This document shows, piece by piece, positions 1 to 8,425 of a DNA stretch of 12,292 bases. The stretch lies in NCBI GenBank assembly GCA_027604505.1, contig JADIIX010000055.1, positions 126,001 through 138,292 on the forward strand, written 5' to 3'. A program made the position numbers and the translations under genes. Each line of letters begins with the position of its first letter. Within the stretch, counting starts at the first letter, position 1. The notes under the pieces are model-generated. The model was not told where the DNA came from, made no database searches, and saw nothing but the letters and a program-made list of their open reading frames with translations. This stretch comes from Gonapodya sp. JEL0774. Taxonomy: Eukaryota > Monoblepharomycota > Monoblepharidomycetes > Monoblepharidales > Gonapodyaceae.

Positions 1-23
1 TTCTTTGAATCGGCTTAACTCAG
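1..23 (+). other. 3' end of a kinesin intron (partial)
   Basis: The first 23 bases read as the tail of an intron: a branch-like cttaac lies a few bases before a cag acceptor at 21-23, and the downstream frame opens directly after it. The rest of the intron and the motor half of the gene lie left of the window. Confidence 0.6.
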
Positions 24-1720
24 AGAGATAACGCGGAGTTAGAGGAAGCTCTTGACCGTCAATCGAAAGCAGTTGATCCTTCCGAGAAAGATCAACGAAG
101 GCTGGAAAAGATGATCAGAGTTGTTGCGGAACTCTCGCCAGGAGTGAGTTGTCTATACTTCTTGCAATATAGGGAGGATGTATGACACGTTTCTGCTCTC
201 TTCATTGAAGGCTGACCAAGTCTCTCTCGAAGTTCGCGAACATCAAATTAGAGAAGCACTTCAAAGACTTGGGACACTTACGGACTCAGAAGGGAGCACT
301 CAACTGCCCTCAGCCACTCCATTGCTTGATTCGGGTGGGATGCCTGCTCAGCCGTCCATCGAAATAGACACCCACACATCTGCGGTAACCCCCAAAAGTT
401 CTGCGAACGGTACTTCGGCGCAAAATGGCTCAACTCACAGCTCAGAGGTATCAGCTCAGCTTGTCATCCTCAAATCCTTGCTTGAGTCATCACAGGCGGA
501 GAAGGTGGCATTGCAACAACGAATCCTGGAGATGGAAGCTAAATTTGAGAAGCTCGAAGCCGACTACGAAGATTTGCTTCACAACTCCATTGTTGATGAG
601 GAAGAGAAGGTTGCGAGTGACGATGTGGTGGCAGAGTTAAAGGTTTGCTGAATTGTCCGTTTATGGCCGCAGTTGCCGGCTGTCTCAGTTCCGTTCCTCG
701 TTGCAGGTCAAAATTGAGGCGCAGTACAATGTGAAACGCGATCAATTACAAAGCGAGCTCGAGTCTACCCGACGTGAACTGCAGAAGAAGGAAGCAGAAC
801 TCGCTGAAGCGAACGATCTCATTGCAACGCGTGGAAAAGAGCTGGAGGACATGCGCAACATGTTGAGTGAGGCAAGCAAACACGCCGATGTTGCTAAAGC
901 TCTCGATTTGGCCAAGAGGGAGGAAGAGATTGAAAGGATTAAAAAGCAGATGGTGAGCCCCTAAGATACCGGTGCCTCGCCCACCTAATTTGATCCACAT
1001 CCTCGTTTCCAATGCAGGCGCAACAACTCGTTGAATTTGACGGCATGAAGAAGCGCCTTATGCAAAACTTGCAGCAACGAGTGGATCGGGTCAGTATGCA
1101 CGTTCCTGTTCTTGGATGATTGCTGTTCAAAATGTTGTGGAACCTTTCTTTAGGTCATCGAGTTGGAAGTGTCTCTTGACGAGACTCGTGAGCAATACAA
1201 CAAAGCTCTGGGTAGTGGTGCGACCCGAGAGCAGCAGCGGAAGCTAGCATTCCTTGAGCGTAACCTCGAGCAGCTCACCACTGTTCAGCAGAAACTCGTC
1301 GAGTCGAACCAGAATCTGAAAAAGGAGCTTACTATGGCTGACCGAAAGCTTGCGGCTAGGAATGAAAGGATACAAACCTTAGAGATCCTGTTGGCAGACA
1401 CTCAGACCAAGTTTAAAGACCAGCAGCACAGGTTGGAATCAATCCAATGGCATTCCTGAGTATTGCATCTGTTAACCGGTCCCCCTCCTTTCATCAGGTT
1501 CGAGGCAGAACTGACAAGTCTCCGACAAAAATTGCAGGAAGCAACCCGTGAGTAGAGAAAGTTGAAGCGTGCTATGGTCCGTACATTAACTTCCGACACG
1601 TATTCAAATTTAGTTGCTGCCCAAGCGAATCCCCAACCCCCGCGTGAAGGTTGGCTTTGGTCTCATAGCAAGATTGCCAAACCTTTGCGCGGGGGAAAGC
1701 AGGCTGTTGGTGTGAGCTGA
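24..1720 (+). CDS. Conventional kinesin (kinesin-1) heavy chain, C-terminal stalk and tail, 5' partial
   Basis: Plus-end-directed microtubule motor that carries vesicles and organelles; fungal kinesin-1 works without light chains and binds cargo through its tail. Only the stalk and tail are here; the motor domain lies left of the window. Exons: 24-143, 211-642, 707-952, 1018-1089, 1154-1431, 1498-1547 and 1614-1720, with introns of 64-67 nt. They join in frame to 434 codons ending in TGA. Exon 211-642 starts as coiled coil, passes a Ser/Thr/Gly/Pro-rich hinge of about 55 residues, then returns to coiled coil (DYEDLLHNSIVDEEE). Exon 1154-1431 encodes the most diagnostic block, LERNLEQLTTVQQKL followed by RKLAARNERIQTLE, the conserved cargo-binding coiled coil of fungal kinesin-1. 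The last exon encodes the autoinhibitory IAK motif (KIAKPLRGG, IAK at 1673-1681), then a short tail ending in VGVS. The intron at 1432 uses an unusual GTTGGA donor. Family identity is very secure; the first exon boundary is less so. Confidence 0.94.
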
Positions 1721-1872
1721 GAAGAATCTTGCATAACTCAAAGGACAATACTGAGTATCCACATATAATCATTTATTCCTCAAAGTTCAGTAACGTATTT
1801 TTTGTAATTAAGCATGTCATGCATTATTTTCGATTGTCAAATTTATTACGAGTAAACTTTGGAACAGTTGTT
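1721..1872. other. Convergent 3' intergenic gap
   Basis: These 152 bases separate the stop codons of two genes that point at each other. The sequence is AT-rich, with runs such as atttttt-like tracts around 1795-1810, as expected for 3' UTR and polyadenylation regions. No exact AATAAA was seen. The two 3' UTRs probably overlap. No gene is visible. Confidence 0.6.
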
Positions 1873-3978
1873 TCACACTTTTTCCAAAGCATCAATTGCA
1901 CTACACACTGCAGCCATAAGTTCAACCCCACGCATGTCGCCAGTGACACCTAGACACAAAAAGACTATTGTTCTTGAGCTCTCTCATTGAAAATTTTTCA
2001 TGACTCACCTGGATACAACAGATCTGGAGTGAATCCAACTGCAACGTTGCGCCAAGGGGCTGCAGATATCACGCTGCCTCCTGCTCCTCCCCACCCAACC
2101 CACTCCCATCCTTCACCCTTTCCAATCTCCGGAATAACATTGATTGGTGGCATGGTGGACATGTCGGGCAACAGTTGAGGCACACGTGCACCAGGTCGAC
2201 TCCACATCAAGCCAGCATGCGTTCTTTGCAGGAGATGAACCGTTACAGCAATTCCCCTGGAGTCATCACTTCGGAAGTTCACTCACGTTCGCACCAAATC
2301 CCCCAGAAACAAATCGGGTTTGTCCGTGCGCTCCTCTAAAATTGAGAAGACCAAGGGGATAGAACGGGGGCTGTTCGTATGGAACAAAGAGTTTAATCAC
2401 CTTCCAGTTGGATCGCCTTCCGCCACACTTCTTCAGTCATCAATTGGTATCCATCCTGGGTACCCTTGTTTTGGTTGGTCAGGAAGTTGGCAAGCTTGGC
2501 CAGCTTTCCATTTTCACGTACGGAGTAACGGACGGTTAGCCTCGCCGCATCTGCAATGACTAAACAACAGATGATCGTACCGTAAAAGCATCCGCAATGG
2601 TGCCTGCTGACGGCGTTTGACCCTTCAAGAAGCTCAAACTGTCAGCGAACCATTCGCCTATCACAATGTCATTGTCAATGGAGAAGTTTCCAACAATTCA
2701 CTCATATTGCGCTTACCTTTTGACCTATCAATGTCATCAATGCCAGAGGGCTCAGACAAACCGATTGTCTTCACAAAGATGGAGTCTGGGCCCATTAGCT
2801 GACTGAAGGCCTTGGTCTGCTCGATCATCGCAGGCGATTGTACATTGAAGACGAAGTTGGAAGAGTTGAGTCTGCCATAATCAAAGCCGGGCATTATGAG
2901 TTCGGATCCAAAGACGGAAAGCCTGAAACCCAAACAACGTACAGATCCTCATCGGCGCCGCAGATCCACGAAATGCCGACTGCGGGATTAATCTCCTCTT
3001 TGTAGACTTCCCCCATAGACTTGTGGTCAGGGCGAACGCGACGGAGAATCTCTGCCAGGATCTAGAGCTTCGGACACTGCTGAATATCAGAAGTTGCAGG
3101 TCGATATCTCACCATTGGTAAACCATCCCCTGGTAATGGCGTGATAAGCCTTTGTCGTAACACCCCCAAAATTGTGTGGCTGTCCAGCGATACGAGCGGC
3201 AAGCTTGTCGAGGTTCTTTCAATACCCGAAAGTTAGTGAACGTTTTTGGCGGCATTCAACCGATTCCACACGGTACCAACCTCCGTACGAAGCTGATTCA
3301 CTTCACCTTTGTAGTCAGAGTCAAGCCAGGTAACCCCTCCTGAGTGCTCTGTATGCACCGAAAAGCAAGTAGGTGACAAGAAAATCGTCTGTACGACACG
3401 GTAATGGTAACAAACCCAAGAGCTCCTTTACGGTGACGTTCTCCTTGTTGCCTGCGCCGAATTCAGGCCAAATGGTGGCGATTTTCGTGTCCCAATCGAT
3501 CCATCCCTTGCTTATTGCCTGACAAATGCTGAACGCTTCCTGGAGATGTCACGTAGTGAGCCATGACTTTACCTTGCCGGCTGATAAACGTAACTACTGG
3601 CGGCACTCACTGGAACTTTCCCACTGGAAAACACGACGTGCTTGCTTTTTGATGTGTAGGGACGGGTCTTTTCCTTATCGGCAAACCCTCCAAACAGCTG
3701 AACAACAGGAACGTTGTTGTCTGTCGGACAACCAAGATGTGAGCAGTCCTCACATGCGCAACGCAAACTAGACTCACAAAACACTACTAATCCCGCACCG
3801 AGATTCTCTCCTTGTTCCAGCAGTCGGCGAAACACATCACGCACATTCTCGAAACCTGGATCACAACTTCACAGAGGATAGGGAATGAGGAACGAGAGCA
3901 GAGCGGCAGGAGAGGCGGGAGCTAGATTCGTGGACGAGAAACTCACTTGCCCTCTAGTGGAATATCGTCGACCGTCAT
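1873..3978 (-). CDS. Beta-lactamase-fold serine hydrolase (LACTB / class C / EstB-like)
   Basis: Predicted serine hydrolase of the penicillin-binding-protein/class C beta-lactamase fold; eukaryotic and bacterial relatives include esterases, peptidases, transesterases and LACTB-like proteins. The substrate cannot be read from the sequence. Thirteen exons on the minus strand: 3978-3947, 3866-3778, 3720-3611, 3539-3416, 3348-3281, 3215-3113, 3051-2943, 2871-2717, 2657-2581, 2503-2401, 2335-2287, 2223-2009 and 1949-1873. They total 1311 nt, in frame, giving 436 aa. Family marks: GENLGAGLVVFYNN (res. 30-43), the catalytic SxxK as SSGK (72-75, Ser72 nucleophile), SKGWIDWDTKIATIWPEFG (87-105), VTVKELLEHSGGV (112-124), the YHA Tyr motif (165-167) and WGGAGGS (384-390) as third motif. 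The start is the Met of MTVDDIPLEG, followed at once by the usual N-terminal helix, so no signal or mitochondrial presequence is evident. Length is normal for the family. The intron at 2872-2942 is the least certain boundary. Confidence 0.88.
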
Positions 3979-5359
3979 GATTGCCGTTCCGAAGAAGACA
4001 CGAACTTGCTGAGAGAATCACGTGTTCGATAATGTGCTGGTCGAGACACAAAATTGAGGTTGGGAATTCCGAACTAGCCAGAAAGAAAGGCGGATATCGA
4101 TCCTCTTCCGAGTTGCTGTTTGAGAAGCGTCGGCACACTTTTGCCCGAGGTGAGGAGTTGTACGGCAGCAGTTGGTCGGGGGATCCAGGACACCACAGCC
4201 TGATCGTCATAAATTATAAGAGAAGAGCTTGACAATGAAGGTATGTACATTAATTTATTTGCATACGGACTCCACTGTTATTTGCAGTATCTCAACTGAG
4301 CACCACCGTCTGTGAATGTGATCACAATGACGACAACCATGAATTACACAAACAATGTTTGCATGTGGTGGACTGAAGTTATGATAAGAAGCGATTCCAG
4401 CGAAAGTACTTGAGCCTCTTCGCGTCACGAAAGCATTCGAACCAAAACTTGCAGCAAGTCGACCAAAGCCCACTACAAAGTCCGCTTCAAAAGTTCCGTC
4501 TTCTCAATGCCAAACTTTCCACAATGTCCTGCTTGCATTACTGTAATGTCACAGGTTTGCGTTTTGACTGGAACTTCCAACAGATTCTTGCGTGACCCTC
4601 CCGCCCCGCGTTCCTGGTGCTTTGCTTTTCGTGTTTTGTTCATTCCTGCCCCTCCCTGCCATGCGCTGTGTTTTTAATTTATAAGACAAATTATGTTTTG
4701 GGCAACATCGCATGGCGATGATTTGGCAATCAAGGGGGGATGACCTGCGCTCCCCACCCCAAGACAAACTGGATAGTTCAAATTCCTCAAGCAGCTGCCC
4801 ATTCAGCGACCCTGCCCCCGCTATCTCATAATCTCGTAGAACAACCCTCTTGAGTGTGCCCCTCCACCGCCGTCGTCCTTTCACGGGCTCGGTCGCTCCG
4901 CCGTTTCATATTTTCATCTGTGGGTAAATAGTTTCCAGCCAAGGCGTATCGGAACTCTGCTAAGGATCTAGGCGGGACTGTGCGCTGTTAGAAAACGATG
5001 CTTGTCGCTCTCCATCGGTGCTGCTTGTGCTGGGATGTGCAGCGTGGTGTGGCATAAGAACGATATCACCCACTCCATCGTTTACACCTTGAGGAGATTG
5101 AACTGACACGGAGCTTTTGACTGGTGATTTGAATGAAAATCACATTCACTGGAAGCCCGAAGACGATGTCACAAACCGGGAATACTGTGTTGTTCTTCCC
5201 CAAATGTGTGAGCTCTCAGGTGATGAAAATGGAGGGTTGTGACTCTTGATGGCAATTCCTTCCCTGCATATTCTGTCGCCTTCGCGTTTTCAGAGAACTT
5301 GACAAGTGCAATGTTCACCTGGCTCGGTCACATTTGCTCTACAGTTTCCAATCACCACC
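3979..5359. promoter_or_regulatory. Divergent intergenic region between serine hydrolase and TM9SF genes
   Basis: These 1.38 kb lie between the start codons of two divergently transcribed genes and should hold both promoters. I looked for coding sequence in all frames: the open stretches (for example minus-strand 4884-4549 and plus-strand 3981-4232) are low-complexity or lack any family pattern, and none links by splice sites to a recognisable protein. A palindromic CACGTG (E-box-like) lies at 4019-4024, about 40 bp upstream of the hydrolase ATG. On the minus strand a TATAAT-like element (4213-4218) lies about 235 bp upstream of the same ATG. A pyrimidine-rich stretch (4595-4670) and a TTATAA at 4679-4684 have no assigned role. 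No tRNA or other RNA gene was found. Confidence 0.45.
4019..4024. promoter_or_regulatory. CACGTG palindrome (E-box-like)
   Basis: A perfect CACGTG hexamer lies about 40 bp upstream of the predicted start codon of the minus-strand serine hydrolase. This is the core site of bHLH factors (Cbf1/USF type) in fungi and animals. A hexamer can occur by chance, so the role is inference from sequence and position only. Confidence 0.25.
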
Positions 5360-5412
5360 ATGCCACCATCAACACTCTTTCTTTACTCTATCGCTCTATC
5401 ACTCCTTCTTAA
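5311..5412 (+). other. Upstream ORF overlapping the TM9SF start (33 codons)
   Basis: An ATG at 5311 opens a 33-codon frame that ends with TAA at 5410-5412. It is in a different frame from the TM9SF coding sequence and runs across its start codon at 5360. If the mRNA leader includes 5311, ribosomes starting there could not reach the main ATG by simple reinitiation, which would lower expression. However, a possible acceptor (ctctacag, ending at 5344) lies between the two ATGs, so a leader intron may remove the upstream ATG. The peptide itself looks like nothing known. Confidence 0.35.
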
Positions 5413-8095
5413 TCTTCTTATCCACCCCACCAGTGCTTTCTACCTTCCTGGCGTTGCCCCTCACGATTATGCACAAGGGGACAGGGTCGACCTACTTGTG
5501 AACCCTTACACATCTCGGGATACAGCCCTCCCATACGATTTTTACCACCCGCAGTTTCACAATTGTGAACCTGAGGGTGGTGCACGTGCAGTTGGAGAAT
5601 CCCTGGGCTCAATCCTGTTCGGTGACCGTCTCTACTCCTCCCGCTTCCAAATTAACGCACTCGAAAACGTCACTTGTGCCAAACTTTGTACCGGCCCTGC
5701 CATCATCCCCCCTGTTGATGCTTCTTTTCTCAATGCCCGTGTCCGAGAAGAGTACTCCCACAACTGGTTTGTGGACGGTCTCCCCGCCGGACACGAAATG
5801 GAAGATCGAGCCACACAGGAGAGATTCTACGAAGTCGGGTTTGCTGTGGGACGAGTGGACAGAACCACAGCAGAGACGCACTTCAACAACCACTTTGACA
5901 TTTACGTCTACTATCATGCGGGAGGGCCTGGAAAGTACAGAGTAGTGGGAGTGCTGGTGTACCCCAGCAGGTGAGAGCTGCGGCATACGTCAGGGTCTCA
6001 TAGTGTGCGAAGTGAATGAATGACCTTTGCGACTTCCTCTCATCTCATCCTCGTTCCACCATATCCGCCGCAGTATCGCCAAATTCACGGACAACTCCTG
6101 CACCCGTGGCACCAGTAGTATGATACTCTCAGAATCGCATGACACCAACGTAGAGTTTACGTACAACGTGTACTGGTTCCCGGGAGACAAGGAGTGGGGC
6201 ACTAGGTGGGACAATTACTTGCACATCCAGGACCCAAGGATTCACTGGTTCAGGTGAGTGTATCATTGTCGATTAATGGTCGGAAGGAAAGAAACTGTAC
6301 AAGTCAGACGGGAGAGGTGAAAGTAGGTGGATATGGTAATAGGACCAGCGCTTGTGAACAGAGCTTCCACTACCGCGGTTGCTTTGATATGGACGGCCCG
6401 AGCTTGTCAACGCCGTTACTGTCGGCAAAAATTCTCTGTTGGAACAGATGACCAATGAACGGACTCGGAAGTGAGCTGGTTTGGGAGCGGACAGGTTTCA
6501 GATATATTTGACTATTCAAATCGTGGTGCGGCCATGCTCCTGAGTTTTCTCTAACACGTTACTCTCCGCAGCTTGATTAACTCCATAGTCGTTGTCCTAT
6601 TTCTCTCCGGCATGGTAGCCGTCGTCCTCCTCCGCGCCCTTCACCGCGACATTGCTCGGTATAATGCCGCCGACGCCGAAGATGCACAGGAGGAGTTTGG
6701 CTGGAAGCTCGTGCACGGAGACGTGTTCAGGCCTCCTCGGGGCTTTTTATGGCTGTCTGTGCTTGTGGGTAACGGTGCGCAGATCGCGTGTATGGCTGGG
6801 GTGACACTCGGTGAGTCGTTGTAGGAATGACCCTAGGATCAATGACAGCTAACATGTTGGCTTGACTGCTGTTCGTTGACACCAGTCTTTGCCGTTCTGG
6901 GCTTCCTGAGTCCTTCTTCCCGCGGCTCACTTTCCACGGTCATGCTGGTGTTCTACGTGTTCTTCGGCTGCGTGGCGGGTTACGTTTCCGCCCGCGTATA
7001 CAAGATGTTCGGTGGTGAGGAGTGGAAGAAGAACGTATTGCTGACTGCACTGTTTGTTCCGGGGTGAGTCACGATTGTCGATTACTCCGCAGTCTTTCCA
7101 TCGAGGGTTAGTGGGACACGTCATCCGGACCTCCAATCTTGCCCCCCTTCTTACTACCAATAGAATTGTGTTCGTCATCTATGTGTTCCTGAACTTCTTC
7201 CTAATTTCAGCCAAATCATCGGGAGCTGTTCCTTTCGGAACTGTTGTGGCGCTGATCGCCATGTGGTTTTTGGTATCGGTACCCCTGTGCTTAGTTGGTG
7301 CATACTTCGGGTTCAAGCAAGCGGTAGGTCTCAGTTGAATGTGTTCAGGGCTCGATTGTTAGCCTTGCTAAAACAAACTCCCAATTCGCCATCAGCGCAT
7401 CGATCAACCAGTACGAACCAACCAAATTCCCCGCCAAATACCAGACCTTCCGTCCTACCTCCGACCCGTTCCCTCAATCCTCATGTCGGGCGTGCTCCCC
7501 TTTGGCGCCATCTTCATCGAGCTCTTTTTCATAATGACGAGCATTTGGTCCCACAGGCTCTACTACGTTTTTGGTTTCCTCGGTGCAGTTTTCTTGGTAC
7601 TCACAGTCACGTGCTCAGAAGTAGCGGTTTTGATGTGCTATTTCCAGCTGTGTGCGGAGGTATGTTGTGACAATGGAATGTCCCCCTCTGCGTATTCTTG
7701 TTGATTAATACTTTGTCATTTTGCGCGTTGCATCTTCTTACAGGACTACAACTGGTGGTGGCGCTCTTTCTTGGCCTCAGGCTCCTCGGCCCTCTACGTC
7801 CTCCTCTACTCGGTGTACTACTTCGCCCATGCTCTTAAATTCACATCATTCACATCTGGTGTACTCTACTTTGGATATATGTTGATTGGGACAGGAATTT
7901 TCTTCGTGGTTACTGGTGCGTAACGGGCGGGTAATTAGTGTTGACCTGTTTCTAATGCGGTCCTAACTTGGACATTGATATTGGTGATAACCATTTCACT
8001 ACACACTGTGGTAACTTCCCATACCAGGTACAATCGGTGTTGTTGCATGCTACATCTTTGTCCGGCAGATTTACGCGTCAATTAAGATTGATTAG
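5360..8095 (+). CDS. Transmembrane 9 superfamily protein (nonaspanin / EMP70, TM9SF2/4-type)
   Basis: Nine-span membrane protein of the Golgi and endosomes; family members act in protein sorting, adhesion and metal homeostasis. Eight exons: 5360-5970, 6074-6253, 6572-6810, 6886-7063, 7164-7323, 7396-7659, 7744-7915 and 8028-8095, totalling 1872 nt in frame (623 aa, usual length). The start is the ATG in caccaccATG. A signal peptide ends near residue 26 (PTSA), followed by the family hallmark FYLPGVAPHDYAQGD. The large lumenal domain (about 27-262) contains GDRLYSSRFQI, an NVT glycosylation sequon and CAKLC. Then come HWFSLINSIVVVLFLSGM (first membrane span, from about 265), FGWKLVHGDVFRPPRGF, the SGAVPFGT block, PVRTNQIPRQIP, GVLPFGAIFIELFF, and six more hydrophobic segments after span 3, nine in all. 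The C-terminus is KID, matching the KxD/E Golgi-retention (COPI-binding) signal of the family. Introns are 72-112 nt except the second (318 nt). Confidence 0.97.
6254..6571 (+). other. Unusually long intron 2 of the TM9SF gene (318 nt)
   Basis: Donor gtgagt at 6254 and acceptor ctccgcag ending at 6571, with a branch-like ctaac at 6551-6555. The protein is continuous across it (HWF then SLINS), so nothing coding is missing. It is about three times longer than the other introns of this gene. I searched it for snoRNA boxes and a coding exon and saw neither. Confidence 0.75.
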
Positions 8096-8425
8096 AAACT
8101 GGCTGTTCTGGTGGTGGATCCAGGACTGTTGAGAGCATTGGGCTAGTGTGCGGGATGCTAAGTATGGGCGGAGCAAAATACATGTGCATCAAATGCTGAT
8201 AGCGTGCAACGAGGAGGGTCGAATCATATAAAGTTCACAACAGAGAGTCGGCAAACAACTCGCGATTTCTCTGGGGCCAGCAGCCCACTATCACGAAGAA
8301 GCTTGATCGAATTCCTTGGTGGATGAACTGAAGAGGAAGAAACGTTACTTGCCAATTCTGAGAATCCCGAGCTTTGATTCACTGCAGTGCGAGATTCTTG
8401 AGGCCTACTTGAAAAAGCAACGGTG
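8096..8425 (+). promoter_or_regulatory. TM9SF 3' flank and BAR-ArfGAP promoter region
   Basis: This 330-bp tandem gap must hold the terminator of the TM9SF gene and the promoter of the next. A TATAAA sits at 8227-8232, 194 bp upstream of the ArfGAP start codon, a plausible TATA box. The minus-strand open stretch across 8224-8439 has no family pattern. Nothing else is recognised. Confidence 0.45.

Noticed and set aside
3869-4210. 113-codon minus-strand open frame upstream of and across the hydrolase start
   Set aside because: It is in a different frame from the hydrolase, ends inside its first intron and shows no domain pattern.
4425-4500. B-box-like ggttcgaatgc on the minus strand, suggesting a tRNA gene
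   Set aside because: No matching A box, no 7-bp acceptor stem and no anticodon arm could be drawn around it.
4509-4560. Short plus-strand peptide with MPNFPQCPACITVMSQ, resembling the start of a LIM domain
   Set aside because: The second zinc knuckle and the G-K-x-V-Y core are missing, and nothing downstream continues a LIM fold. Chance cysteine spacing.
4549-4884. 111-codon minus-strand open frame in the intergenic region
   Set aside because: It is rich in Arg, Gly and Ser with no domain pattern, no supporting splice context and no sign of conservation. A GC-skewed stretch easily stays open over this length.
5609-5986. 125-codon minus-strand open frame opposite TM9SF exon 1
   Set aside because: Antisense to a strongly conserved lumenal domain; no independent evidence.
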